Of a stretch of DNA of 64,000 nt, positions 31,476 to 39,887 are shown one piece after another. Source of the stretch: DATJLY01 sp035532935 (GTDB lineage: Bacteria > Pseudomonadota > Alphaproteobacteria > ATCC43930 > CGMCC-115725); assembly GCA_035532935.1 (NCBI GenBank), contig DATKQE010000010.1:17164-81163 (forward strand), given 5' to 3'. Below the pieces are notes generated by a model, which saw nothing but the letters and a program-made list of their open reading frames with translations, had not been told where the DNA came from and ran no database searches. How positions within the stretch are numbered: position 1 is the first letter of the stretch; each line of letters opens with the position of its first letter. The position numbers and the translations under genes are program-made.

Positions 31476-32457
31476 TGCGCGGCATGACGGCAATGGCGGC
31501 GGGGCCGATATAGAGGCGCTGGTCCTCGATCGTCAGCGGCATGTGCAGCGCGTCGGTGCCGCCGGCATCGGTAGCGGCGATCGCGTGCAGCACGGATTTG
31601 GCGACGCCGGCATAGCGCGCCGCGAGCCAGCCCGCATCGACCGCGGCATCGACCGCCTTGTCTGCGCCGACCACCGTCGCGGTCAGCGCGCCCTCGGGCT
31701 GCATCGCCGCATCGAGCGCGAGCGTGCCCGCGAGATCGATCGTCGTCCCGTCCCATTGCAGATGCGCGCGGTCGAGGTCGACCGTGCCGCCATCGTCGCG
31801 CCAGGCGGCGAGTGCCGGCGCGAGCGGCCCGGGCGGCAGGCGCCCGTCGAAGGTCCCCGCAACCGCGAGCACGCCGATCTTGCCGTGCGTGAACGCCGCC
31901 GCCGCGGGGAGCGTCGCCTGCTGCAGGCTCGCGGTCAGGCTCAGCGCCGGGTCGCGGTGGCTCTGCGGCGCCTGGCGCGGCAGTGTCAGTGCGGCATCGA
32001 ATGTGTCCGCGGCAAGGCCATGCGCGAGCCCGCGTCCGACGACGTCGTGGGCGGCGATGTCGATTGCGGTCCCCTCGTCCGTGGTCGCGACGCTGCCCTC
32101 GAGCGTGGCGGCATCGATGCCGGCGGCGAGCGAAGTGGCATCGAGGCTCGCGCCGCGCGGTGCCGTCACGTGCCAGGTTTCGAGCTCGAACGGTGTCGCG
32201 GTTGCGATCAATTCGGCGCTCCGTGCCTCAAGCGGCGCGGGCCGGTTCGTGCGTAACGCGGCGCCGGCAAAGCGGAGGCGAAAAGTGAAGGGGAATCCTC
32301 CGACGGCGACGGACTGCCATGTGACGTCATAGCCTTGGGCGCGCAGCGTCGCCGCCCGAGGCGCAAGCCCCCGCTCGAGACTGCGGGCGATCGAAAGCCA
32401 ATACCCGCCATAGGCGGCGATGGCGAGAACGGCGAGACCATAGGACCAGCGGCGCAT
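31462..32457 (-). CDS. DUF2125 protein, probably membrane-anchored and periplasmic
   Basis: A 331-residue protein with one N-terminal hydrophobic segment (SYGLAVLAIAAYGGYWLSIA) and a long beta-rich domain. LRAQGYDVTWQSVAVGGFPF and RLRFAGAAL are typical of DUF2125, a family of alphaproteobacterial envelope proteins without known function. The start is ATG 32457; a longer reading frame to 32514 lacks support. The gene commonly lies beside tyrA in this class. Here it is convergent with the tyrA operon and overlaps its last gene by 14 bases. Confidence 0.85.
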   Translation of the reverse strand: MRRWSYGLAVLAIAAYGGYWLSIARSLERGLAPRAATLRAQGYDVTWQSVAVGGFPFTFRLRFAGAALRTNRPAPLEARSAELIATATPFELETWHVTAPRGASLDATSLAAGIDAATLEGSVATTDEGTAIDIAAHDVVGRGLAHGLAADTFDAALTLPRQAPQSHRDPALSLTASLQQATLPAAAAFTHGKIGVLAVAGTFDGRLPPGPLAPALAAWRDDGGTVDLDRAHLQWDGTTIDLAGTLALDAAMQPEGALTATVVGADKAVDAAVDAGWLAARYAGVAKSVLHAIAATDAGGTDALHMPLTIEDQRLYIGPAAIAVMPRITWQ

Positions 32458-32569
32458 GCGAGGGTTATAGGCGCCCGCCGGCGCCAGCGCGCCATTAATC
32501 GCTTTTTTGCACATTCGCGCGAGGTTCTTGCCGCGCGGATGGTCGCGCCATCGGCGAAGGGGTCGCGCT

Positions 32570-33268
32570 ATGAAGGCGCTCGAGCGGGTCGAGACGTGGA
32601 ACAGGCGTGGGGCTGCGCCGGCGCCGGCACGGGCGAAGCTTGCTTCGATCGCTGCGGACGGTCTTTGGCTCTTCGCCTATGGGCCGCTGATGTGGGAGCC
32701 GGGCTTTGCCTATTACGATGCCAAGCCGGCGCTGCTCTATGGCCATCACCGCCGCTTCTGCGTCTATTCCCACGGCCAGCGCGGCGCGCCCGACCGGCCC
32801 GGCCTGGTCCTGGGTCTCGACCGCGGCGGCGCGTGCAAGGGCATCGCGTTCCGCATCCCCGCGGTCGACGTGCCGCGCGCGCTAGCCTATCTCTGGGGCC
32901 GCGAGATGCAGAGCCCCGTCTATCGGCTCAAGCAACTGAGAGTGCAGCTGCGCGGCGGGCGGCTGGTCAAGGCGCTGGCCCTCATCGTCGACCGCGCGCA
33001 TCCAAGCTATGCCGGCGCGCTCACGCTGGCCGAGACGGCGCGCCTCATCGGCCGGGGGCACGGCCGGCGTGGCACGGCGCGCCACGATCTCGGCGATACC
33101 GTGCGCGAACTCCAGCGGCTCGGCGTGGTCGACGGGCCGCTTCATCGGCTGCAGCGCTACGTCACGGTGATAGCGAACGGCACCGATCGGGCGGCGCCAC
33201 GCGCCCGCTTCAGCCGCATTTCGAATAGTCGCAGCTCGTGCACTGGTCGCAGCCTTCGACCCGGATGA
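32570..33268 (+). CDS. ChaC-like gamma-glutamylcyclotransferase
   Basis: A 232-residue protein of the ChaC family, which degrades glutathione to 5-oxoproline and Cys-Gly in the cytosol. Visible marks are WLFAYGPLMWEPGFAY at residues 33-48, ALLYGHHRRFCVYSHGQRG, RPGLVLGLDRGG and the likely catalytic Glu in LWGREMQSPVY. The usual substrate loop YGS(L/N) is YGP here, a Ser to Pro change that may alter activity. The last 59 bases overlap the 3' end of nrdJ on the opposite strand. Confidence 0.85.
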   Translation: MKALERVETWNRRGAAPAPARAKLASIAADGLWLFAYGPLMWEPGFAYYDAKPALLYGHHRRFCVYSHGQRGAPDRPGLVLGLDRGGACKGIAFRIPAVDVPRALAYLWGREMQSPVYRLKQLRVQLRGGRLVKALALIVDRAHPSYAGALTLAETARLIGRGHGRRGTARHDLGDTVRELQRLGVVDGPLHRLQRYVTVIANGTDRAAPRARFSRISNSRSSCTGRSLRPG

Positions 33269-35522
33269 GCGCGGCCTCGCCGCATTTGGGACACTGCCGC
33301 AGCTGCGTGCCCGCGTCGGGCAGATTCACCACCTCGCGCGCGGCGGCGGAAGCGGCGTGCCGCTCGGGCGCCGGCATCGCGCCGATCGCCACCATGTGGC
33401 GCTCGATCACGTCGCCGATCGCCGCGAGCAGCGACGGCACATAGCGCCCGCCCATCCACGCGCCACCGCGCGGATCGAACACCGCCTTCAGCTCCTCGAC
33501 CACGAACGACACGTCGCCGCCGCGGCGGAACACCGCGCTGATCATGCGCGTCAGGCCCACGGTCCAGGCGTAATGCTCCATGTTCTTGGAGTTGATGAAG
33601 ATCTCGAACGGGCGGCGGCGCCCGTCCTGGACGATGTCGTTGAGGGTGATGTAAAGCGCGTGCTCGCTCTCGGGCCAAGCGATCTTGTAGGTGCTGCCGG
33701 GCAGCGCCTCGGGCCGGCTCAGCGGCTGCGTCATGTAGACGACGCCGCCCGCCTCGTAGACATCGCGCGGCTTGGGCGGCGGCGCGGGCAGCGGCAGCTC
33801 GGCCTGGCGCGCGGCCGGCTTCTTTTCCGTCTTCGCCTCGAGCACCGCACCCGTGACCTCGTTCGGGCGATAGGTTGTGCAGCCCTTGCAGCCCAGCTCG
33901 TAGGCCTGGAGATAGAGGTCGTGGAACTGCTCGAACGGGAAATCGGCCGGCACGTTGATGGTCTTGGAGATCGAGCTGTCGACGTATTTCTGCGCTGTCG
34001 CCTGCATCACGACATGGTCGCTCGGCGCGAGCGACTGGGCATCGACGAAATAGTCCGGCAGCGGCGCCGCGTCGCCGTGGAGGCGGCGGTAGAGGCGGAA
34101 GGCGTGATCGCTCACCTCCTCCTCGCGCCGGCTGCCATCGGGCATTAGCACGTTGCGGGTGTAGCGGAAGCTGAACACCGGCTCGATGCCCGATGACACG
34201 TTGTCGGCGAGAATCGAGATCGTGCCGGTGGGCGCGATCGAGGTGATGAGCGCGTTGCGCGTGCCGTCACGCGCGATCGCCGCGCGCACCTCGGGCGCGA
34301 ACGCCGCGACGGTTTCGCCGGCGAGATACTTCTCCTTGTCGAAGAGCGGGAACGCGCCCTTCTCGGCGGCGAGCTCGGCGGCGGCGAGATAGGCCGTGCG
34401 CTCGATCGCGCCGAGCCAGGTCTCGGTCAGGCTTACCGCCTCGGCCGAGCCGTAGCGCACGCGGCACATGATGAGTGCATCCGCGAGCCCGGTGACACCG
34501 AGGCCGATGCGGCGCTTGGATTTCGCTTCTTCCGCCTGCTGCGGCAGCGGAAAGCGCGACACGTCGATGGTGTTGTCCAGCATCCGCACTGCGACCGGCA
34601 CCAATGTCTCGAGCGCGGCGAGATCGAGCCGCGCCTCGGCGGTGAACGGCGCCTGCACCAGGGAAGGAAGATTGATCGAGCCGAGCAGGCAGGCGCCATA
34701 GGGCGGCAGCGGCTGCTCGCCGCACGGGTTGGTGGCGCTGATCTGCTCGCAGTAGTAGAGGTTGTTGCGGCGGTTGATACGGTCGATGAAGATCACGCCC
34801 GGCTCGGCAAAGGCATAGGTCGCGCGCATGATCTTGTCCCAGAGCTGGCGCGCCGGCAGGACCTTGTAGGTCGAGCCGGCGAAGGCCAGTTCCCACGGCG
34901 CGTCCTCTTTCACCGCGCGCATGAACGCGTCGCTCACCAGCACCGACAGGTTGAACATCCTGAGCCGCCCCGGCTCGTGCTTGGCGTCGACGAAGGCCTC
35001 GATATCGGGATGGTCGCAGCGCAGCGTCGCCATCATCGCGCCGCGGCGATAGCCCGCGCTCATGATGGTGCGGCACATCGCGTCCCACACGTCCATGAAC
35101 GACAGCGGGCCCGAGGCGTCGGCGCCCACGCCCTTCACCGGGGCGCCCTTGGGGCGTAGCGTCGAGAAGTCGTAGCCGATGCCGCCGCCCTGCTGCATCG
35201 TCAAGGCCGCTTCGCGCAGATGGGTGAAGATGCCGGACATGTCGTCCGGGATCGTGCCCATGACGAAGCAGTTGAACAGCGTCACATTGCGCCCGCTGCC
35301 GGCGCCGGCGAGCACGCGCCCGGCCGGCAGGAATTTGAAATCGGCGAGCGCCTCATAGAAGCGCTCGGCCCAGCGCGCGGGCTCGCGCTCGGGAACGGCG
35401 AGCGCCCGCGCCACGCGCTGCCAGGTTTCCTCGATGGTCTTGTCCACAATGCTGCCGTCGCCGCCGCGCAGCCGGTACTTCATGTCCCAGATCTGTTGCG
35501 AGATCGCAGCAACGCTCGCCAT
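33210..35522 (-). CDS. nrdJ: Adenosylcobalamin-dependent ribonucleotide reductase, compact form
   Basis: A 770-residue class II ribonucleotide reductase that makes deoxynucleotides with a B12-generated thiyl radical and needs no oxygen. Active-site marks are LFNCFVMGTIPD, QGGGIGYDFS, the NPCGEQPLPPYGACLLGSIN loop and NALITSIAPTGTISILADN. The C-terminal zinc ribbon has QCPKCGEA and CDQCTSC. It has no N-terminal ATP-cone, so overall-activity control by dATP is not expected. Many alphaproteobacterial NrdJ proteins are near 1,200 residues, so this is a short type. AGGAAGG precedes ATG 35522. No class I nrdA/B is in the window. Confidence 0.94.
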   Translation of the reverse strand: MASVAAISQQIWDMKYRLRGGDGSIVDKTIEETWQRVARALAVPEREPARWAERFYEALADFKFLPAGRVLAGAGSGRNVTLFNCFVMGTIPDDMSGIFTHLREAALTMQQGGGIGYDFSTLRPKGAPVKGVGADASGPLSFMDVWDAMCRTIMSAGYRRGAMMATLRCDHPDIEAFVDAKHEPGRLRMFNLSVLVSDAFMRAVKEDAPWELAFAGSTYKVLPARQLWDKIMRATYAFAEPGVIFIDRINRRNNLYYCEQISATNPCGEQPLPPYGACLLGSINLPSLVQAPFTAEARLDLAALETLVPVAVRMLDNTIDVSRFPLPQQAEEAKSKRRIGLGVTGLADALIMCRVRYGSAEAVSLTETWLGAIERTAYLAAAELAAEKGAFPLFDKEKYLAGETVAAFAPEVRAAIARDGTRNALITSIAPTGTISILADNVSSGIEPVFSFRYTRNVLMPDGSRREEEVSDHAFRLYRRLHGDAAPLPDYFVDAQSLAPSDHVVMQATAQKYVDSSISKTINVPADFPFEQFHDLYLQAYELGCKGCTTYRPNEVTGAVLEAKTEKKPAARQAELPLPAPPPKPRDVYEAGGVVYMTQPLSRPEALPGSTYKIAWPESEHALYITLNDIVQDGRRRPFEIFINSKNMEHYAWTVGLTRMISAVFRRGGDVSFVVEELKAVFDPRGGAWMGGRYVPSLLAAIGDVIERHMVAIGAMPAPERHAASAAAREVVNLPDAGTQLRQCPKCGEAALIRVEGCDQCTSCDYSKCG

Positions 35523-35584
35523 GGCGCAGCCTTCCTGGTCCGGCACAGGCCGCAGCGCGGCCCGAAAAACCCTTTCAGATCGGT

Positions 35585-35612
35585 AGATTAGCACTCAGGG
35601 CGCCGGGGTCAA
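35585..35612 (-). promoter_or_regulatory. Predicted promoter of nrdJ
   Basis: On the minus strand TTGACC (35612-35607), a 16-base spacer and TAATCT (35590-35585) form a good sigma70-type promoter. The implied leader is about 55 bases and holds neither a B12-box nor a cobalamin riboswitch fold. Confidence 0.6.
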
Positions 35613-35693
35613 GCGCCGCCGTTCCGTGTTTGTTTTCCTCTGGTCGCCCACGTGAGCATCAGGACTTAAGCCCTTGGTCGAGCGCGGCTTACG

Positions 35694-35710
35694 GATTCGA
35701 TACACGAATC
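35694..35710. repeat. Inverted repeat in the plsC-nrdJ gap
   Basis: GATTCG (35694-35699) and CGAATC (35705-35710) are perfect 6-base arms around a 5-base loop, about 80 bases upstream of the predicted nrdJ -35 box and 35 bases after the plsC stop. It has no T-run. It could be an operator for nrdJ or a weak end for the upstream operon. Confidence 0.3.
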
Positions 35711-35744
35711 GCGTCGAGCCTCCTCCACATAGTTATCCTCAGCC

Positions 35745-36461
35745 TCAGCCGCCCGCCGCCGCGACCAGCCGGGCGGTGGCGGTCTCGATTGCCGTCTCGA
35801 GCGCCGCCATCACCGCGCGCCGCTCGCCGCCCGGCGCGAGCGGTGGCAGAATCTCGACGACGATGCGGCCCGGCCGCTTGAAGAAGCTACGCCGTCCCCA
35901 GAACATGCCGGAATTCACCGCCACCGGCACCAGCGGCAGGCGAAGCTGGCGATAGAGCGCATACACGCCCGGCTGATAGGCGGGGGGCGCGCCGACGGCG
36001 GTGCGCGTGCCCTCGGGGAAGATGATGATCGGGCGCCCCGCCGCTACCGCAGGCGCCGCCGCCGCGACCATCGTGCGCAGCGCCCCGGGCCCGGCGCCGC
36101 GGTCGATCGGGATCATCCCGGCCTTGAGCACGTACCAGCCATAGATCGGAATCCAGCCCAGCTCGCGCTTCATGACGATGACCGGGTGCGCAAAGATGAC
36201 CGGCGCCGCGAAGGTATCCCAGGCGGATTGATGCTTCATGGCGATGAGAGCTGCGCCCTCCGGCAGATTGTTCTGGCCGCGGACCTCGAAGCTGAGCCCG
36301 ACCACCGCTTCGAGCAGCGCCAGCACCGCGCGCGACCACACCGTGCCATAGCGCATCGCCCATCTTCCCGGCAGCAGCAGCAGCGGCAGACCCGCCACGC
36401 CCATCACCGCCGTGAGCAGATAGAACAGGAGCTGGAACAACAGCGAGCGCAGCAGGATCAA
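35745..36461 (-). CDS. plsC: 1-acyl-sn-glycerol-3-phosphate acyltransferase
   Basis: A 238-residue membrane-associated acyltransferase that makes phosphatidic acid from lysophosphatidic acid. It has the HX4D motif in MKHQSAWDTF, the second block IPIDRGAG, FPEGTRTAVG and the PVAVNSG block. One N-terminal hydrophobic helix anchors it. The start is a TTG at 36461 whose last bases overlap the stop of the YdcF-like gene (TTGA), so translation is coupled. It is the last gene of the ftsE-ftsX-ydcF-plsC unit. Confidence 0.92.
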   Translation of the reverse strand: MILLRSLLFQLLFYLLTAVMGVAGLPLLLLPGRWAMRYGTVWSRAVLALLEAVVGLSFEVRGQNNLPEGAALIAMKHQSAWDTFAAPVIFAHPVIVMKRELGWIPIYGWYVLKAGMIPIDRGAGPGALRTMVAAAAPAVAAGRPIIIFPEGTRTAVGAPPAYQPGVYALYRQLRLPLVPVAVNSGMFWGRRSFFKRPGRIVVEILPPLAPGGERRAVMAALETAIETATARLVAAAGG

Positions 36462-37078
36462 CCGCCGCCTCCGAGCGCCGGTGCGCCGGGCACGAGCGGG
36501 CGCACCAGCGCGACGAGATATTTGTCGTACTCGCCCAGCAACAGGCCGTAACTCGCCGGCCGCATCCACCACAGCCGGTCGCGGCTGATCTCGGGGAACA
36601 CCGGATGCGGCACGATCACGATGTCCGGCATGGCGCGCGTGAATTCGAGCAGGCTGCGCGGCATATGGTAATTGGCGGTGACAAGGCGCAACGAGTGGAA
36701 CGATTCCGCGCGCATCCATTGCGCCGTCTCGCGCGCATTGCCGAACGTGCTCTCCGCCTCGTGGCCGAGCACGATGCAGCACGCGACCCAATCGGGCGCC
36801 TGCCGCGACAGACGCAGCAGATCGCCGACCTCGACGCCGTGATAGACGCCCGAGATGAACAACTTGCGTGCCTTGCCGGCGGCGAGCAGGGCGAGGCCGC
36901 TCTCGACGCGAAGACTGCCGCCGGTCAGGACGACGATGGCATCGGTCATGCGTCCGGGATCCGCCACCGCGGTCGGAATCGCGCGGATGAACCACACCAG
37001 GCCGGCAAACCATACCGCTGCCGCCGCCATCGCCGCCGCGGCGACGATGCGTCTCCACTGCGGCCGACGCAGTCTCAT
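36458..37078 (-). CDS. YdcF/SanA-family (DUF218) membrane protein
   Basis: A 206-residue protein with an N-terminal membrane helix (IVAAAAMAAAAVWFAGLVWF) and a DUF218 domain: DAIVVLTGGSLRVESGLALL, KLFISGVYHGV, CCIVLGHEAESTFGNA and VTANYHMPRSLLEF. DUF218 proteins such as SanA and ElyC affect envelope integrity and undecaprenyl-lipid handling. It overlaps ftsX upstream and plsC downstream by four bases each, so the four genes are one tightly coupled envelope operon. Confidence 0.88.
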   Translation of the reverse strand: MRLRRPQWRRIVAAAAMAAAAVWFAGLVWFIRAIPTAVADPGRMTDAIVVLTGGSLRVESGLALLAAGKARKLFISGVYHGVEVGDLLRLSRQAPDWVACCIVLGHEAESTFGNARETAQWMRAESFHSLRLVTANYHMPRSLLEFTRAMPDIVIVPHPVFPEISRDRLWWMRPASYGLLLGEYDKYLVALVRPLVPGAPALGGGG

Positions 37079-37971
37079 GGCATGCGCGAGAGCGCGCGCA
37101 GCACGGTAAGCCGCGCCGTCACCATGGCGAGAGCCGCCGCCACGGCCGGCAGCACGCACAACAGGGCCCAGTCGAAGGCTACAAGATTGACCGTCGGCAA
37201 CGGCAGCGCGCGCTCGCCCAGGACCGCGGCGGCTGCGCCGGCATGGACAAGGGCCAGGAGCGTCGCCAACGCCAGCGCGAGCCCGACGAGGCTGCCGCCG
37301 AGCCCCAACCGCAGCGCCTGGCGCTGGAATTGCGCCGCGATATAACCGTCGCGCGCGCCCATGAGATGCAGCAGCTCGATCACGTCGCGATGGACGGACA
37401 ACCCGGTGCGTGTCGTGAAGATCACGGTCAGCACCGCGGCCGCGCCAATCAGCGCGACGATGACGATGGCGGTCGCCTCCGCCGTTCGGATGAGCGCGGC
37501 GAGCCGGCCGAGCCACAGCCGGTGATCGTCCAGCACCGCATCGGGTGCTGCCTTCGCGAGCGCGGCGCGCATGGCCGCGAGATCGACGCCGTGTGCCAAG
37601 TCGATGCGCACGTCGATGAGTTGCGGCAGCGCCAGCTCGTCCGGCGGCAGATCGGGACCGAGCCAGGGGGCGAGCAGCTTGCCCATATCGGCGCGGGTCA
37701 GCGGCCGCGCCGATCGCACGCCCGGCGTGGCGGCGATCGTCCGCACCGCGGCGGCGAGGCTGCCCTTGCCCGTTCCGGACGAGGCATCCGGAGGCAGCTC
37801 GACCGTGAGCGTGCCGGCGAGGCCGGTGTCCCAGCGCGCGAGCGCGCGATCGAGCGCCAGCGCCCCGCTCGTCGCCAGCGCCGCGAGATAGACCATCAGC
37901 GCAATGAGCCAGGGCAGGAACCGTCCCGAGCCGTCGCGGTCGAAAGGGATGTCGAGGCCGCGCCGTCTCAT
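37075..37971 (-). CDS. ftsX: Cell division ABC transporter permease FtsX
   Basis: A 298-residue protein with the FtsX layout: a first membrane helix near residues 20-42 (LPWLIALMVYLAALATSGAL), a large extracytoplasmic loop (about 45-165), then three more helices, including EATAIVIVALIGAAAVLTVI. The segment HRDVIELLHLMGARDGYIAAQFQ is characteristic. With FtsE it couples cytoplasmic ATP hydrolysis to peptidoglycan hydrolase activation at the septum. Its ATG overlaps the ftsE stop by four bases. Confidence 0.92.
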   Translation of the reverse strand: MRRRGLDIPFDRDGSGRFLPWLIALMVYLAALATSGALALDRALARWDTGLAGTLTVELPPDASSGTGKGSLAAAVRTIAATPGVRSARPLTRADMGKLLAPWLGPDLPPDELALPQLIDVRIDLAHGVDLAAMRAALAKAAPDAVLDDHRLWLGRLAALIRTAEATAIVIVALIGAAAVLTVIFTTRTGLSVHRDVIELLHLMGARDGYIAAQFQRQALRLGLGGSLVGLALALATLLALVHAGAAAAVLGERALPLPTVNLVAFDWALLCVLPAVAAALAMVTARLTVLRALSRMP

Positions 37972-38648
37972 GCGCTGCCTCCAGCGCGCGCCGGCGCGAC
38001 CGCAAGCCGCCCGCCATCGAGATGAAGCCGCGGATGGGGACGTCGCGCGACCAGTGCCTCGTTGTGAGTCGCAAGCACCAGGGTCGTGCCGAGCCGGTTC
38101 ATTTCCTCGAACAGCCGCAACAGCCGCTCCGCCATCGCGTCATCGACATTGCCGGTGGGTTCGTCGGCAAGGAGCAGGCTCGGGCCGGCGATCACGGCGC
38201 GGGCGATGGCAATGCGCTGCTTCTGTCCACCGGACAGCGTCGCCGGGCGCGCGTCGAGCTGATCGGCGAGTCCCACCCATTCCAAAAGCTCGGTCACATG
38301 CGAACGCACGCGCCCTTCGTCGATGCCGGCAACGCGCAGCGGCAGGGCGACATTGTCGAAGGCCGAAAGATGATCGACGAGGCGGAAGTCCTGAAACACG
38401 ATGCCGATCCTGCGCCGCAGCGGCACCAGTGCCCGGCGCGGCAGACGTGCGGCATCCTGGTCGAACAGCGACACCGAGCCGCGCGTCGGGTGCTCGGCGA
38501 GATAGATGAGGCGCAGCAAGGTCGTCTTACCGGCGCCGCTCGGCCCGGTCAGGAAATGAAACGAGCCCGGGACCAGGTGCATCGTGATGTCGCGCAGCAC
38601 CTCGGGTCCCGCGCCATATCGCATCGCGACGTTCTCGAAGCGCACCAA
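37968..38648 (-). CDS. ftsE: Cell division ATP-binding protein FtsE
   Basis: A 226-residue ABC ATPase with Walker A GPSGAGKTTL, Q-loop VFQDFRLVDHLSAF, signature LSGGQKQRIAIARA, Walker B SLLLADEPTGNVD and the switch His in LATHNEAL. It pairs with FtsX at the division site. I chose the TTG at 38648, with GGAG seven bases upstream, giving VRFENVAMRYG. The GTG one codon later is equally possible, and a longer frame to 38711 would add unrelated sequence. It is divergent from the DUF3426 gene. Confidence 0.94.
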   Translation of the reverse strand: MVRFENVAMRYGAGPEVLRDITMHLVPGSFHFLTGPSGAGKTTLLRLIYLAEHPTRGSVSLFDQDAARLPRRALVPLRRRIGIVFQDFRLVDHLSAFDNVALPLRVAGIDEGRVRSHVTELLEWVGLADQLDARPATLSGGQKQRIAIARAVIAGPSLLLADEPTGNVDDAMAERLLRLFEEMNRLGTTLVLATHNEALVARRPHPRLHLDGGRLAVAPARAGGSA

Positions 38649-38752
38649 CGCACCACTCCAGCTCCGGGGCCACCACGCCTGGCGGCCATCGCGACCATGA
38701 CATGGCGCCACCGCCGCCGTCCAGTCGAAGCGGTGGATTGGCGGGCGCTTCC

Positions 38753-38781
38753 TTGCCTCGCCTTGGGACGCGGCCTATAAG
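38753..38781 (+). promoter_or_regulatory. Predicted promoter of the DUF3426-cpdR unit
   Basis: TTGCCT (38753-38758), a 17-base spacer and TATAAG (38776-38781) form a good promoter pair, with a leader of about 21 bases to ATG 38809. The leader has AAGG just before the start codon. Confidence 0.55.
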
Positions 38782-38808
38782 GAAAATGCCTGTTGTCGAT
38801 CCAAGGCG

Positions 38809-39495
38809 ATGATCCTCACCTGTCCAGCCTGCTCGGTCCGTTACCTCGTCGATCCGGCCGCGCTGGGTGCCGGCGGCCGGATGGTGCGTTGCGCGCGCTG
38901 CGGCCACACCTGGCGCCAGGCGCCGCCCGCCGATGCGCTGCTGCCGGCCGACCCGCCGCTGCGTGCGGAGCCGCCGCCGCCGCGCGAAACGGCGCCGTCG
39001 GTCGCCGCTAACGAGCGCATCCGTTTGCCGGCATTGGCGCGGCCGCCGCGGCGCTGGGGACGCGGCTTGGCCTGGGCCGCGGTGCTGGTCGCGGTGATCG
39101 TCGGTCTCGGCGCGGGCGCGATCTACGAGCGCGACCGCGTTGCCAGCCTCGTGCCCGGCACCGCGCCACTGTTTGCGCTTGCCGGGTTCCCGGTGAGCGA
39201 GGGCGCGCGCGGACTCGTCTTCCGCAACGTCACCACGTCCCGAGACATGGAGAACGGGCTTCCCGCTCTCGTCATCAAGGGCGAGGTGGCGAACGTATCG
39301 TCGGTCGCGCGGACGGTGCCAAAGCTGGTCGCCACCCTGCGCGACAGCGACGAGCACGCGCTGCAGCGGCAGAGCTTCACCGCGCCGGCGGAGCGCCTCC
39401 TGCCGGGCGAGAGCGTGGCGTTCCAGACCAGCATCGCGCAGCCCGCCGAGGCTGCCGCCGGCGTGGTCGTGACTTTTGCCGGCGGCGGCAAGTGA
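38809..39495 (+). CDS. Zinc-ribbon (MJ0042) DUF3426 membrane protein
   Basis: A 228-residue protein. The N-terminus holds a CxxC...CxxC zinc ribbon (LTCPACSVRY and RCARCGHTWRQ). A proline-rich stretch follows, then one membrane helix (GLAWAAVLVAVIVGLGAGA) and a periplasmic beta domain with LPALVIKGEVANVS, as in DUF3426. Function is unknown; such proteins are widespread in alphaproteobacteria. It lies 8 bases before the CpdR-like gene, with a good promoter upstream. Confidence 0.88.
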   Translation: MILTCPACSVRYLVDPAALGAGGRMVRCARCGHTWRQAPPADALLPADPPLRAEPPPPRETAPSVAANERIRLPALARPPRRWGRGLAWAAVLVAVIVGLGAGAIYERDRVASLVPGTAPLFALAGFPVSEGARGLVFRNVTTSRDMENGLPALVIKGEVANVSSVARTVPKLVATLRDSDEHALQRQSFTAPAERLLPGESVAFQTSIAQPAEAAAGVVVTFAGGGK

Positions 39496-39503
39496 CGGGA
39501 GCG

Positions 39504-39863
39504 ATGGCACGGATACTGATTGCGGAGGACGAGGCTTCGGTGAGCGCCTTCGTCCAGCGTGCGCTCACCCATGCCGGCCACGATGTCATCGGCGTGCCCG
39601 ACGGACTGGCCGCGGTTGCCGCGCTGGCGACCGAGCGCTTCGACCTGCTGCTGAGCGACATCGTCATGCCCGGGCTCGACGGGATCGCCCTCGCGCTCAA
39701 GGCCGGCCGGGATTATCCGGACATGAAGATACTGCTGATGAGCGGCTATGCGAACGAACGCCAGCGCGCGCATAATCTCGAGGCGCTTGCCCATCACGTG
39801 ATTGCCAAGCCGTTCACCCTCGCCGAAATCTGCAACGCGGTCGCGGCAACGCTGGCGGCCTGA
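39504..39863 (+). CDS. cpdR: Single-domain response regulator, CpdR-like
   Basis: A 119-residue stand-alone receiver domain. It shows the acidic pair in LIAEDEASV, the phospho-acceptor Asp in LLLSDIVMPGLDGIAL, the switch residue in ILLMSGYAN and the KPF motif in VIAKPFTLAEI. Length and sequence resemble CpdR, which in Caulobacter controls where ClpXP degrades CtrA and other cell-cycle proteins. The symbol rests on this resemblance, not on proof. GGGAG precedes ATG 39504. Its partner phosphotransferase is not in the window. Confidence 0.8.
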   Translation: MARILIAEDEASVSAFVQRALTHAGHDVIGVPDGLAAVAALATERFDLLLSDIVMPGLDGIALALKAGRDYPDMKILLMSGYANERQRAHNLEALAHHVIAKPFTLAEICNAVAATLAA

Positions 39864-39887
39864 AGCCGAAGCGGCGCGCCCCGTCGC

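Noticed and set aside
35523..35744. Possible cobalamin riboswitch or NrdR box upstream of nrdJ
   Set aside because: No B12-box on the minus strand, a leader of only about 55 bases, and no pair of 16-base NrdR-type palindromes.
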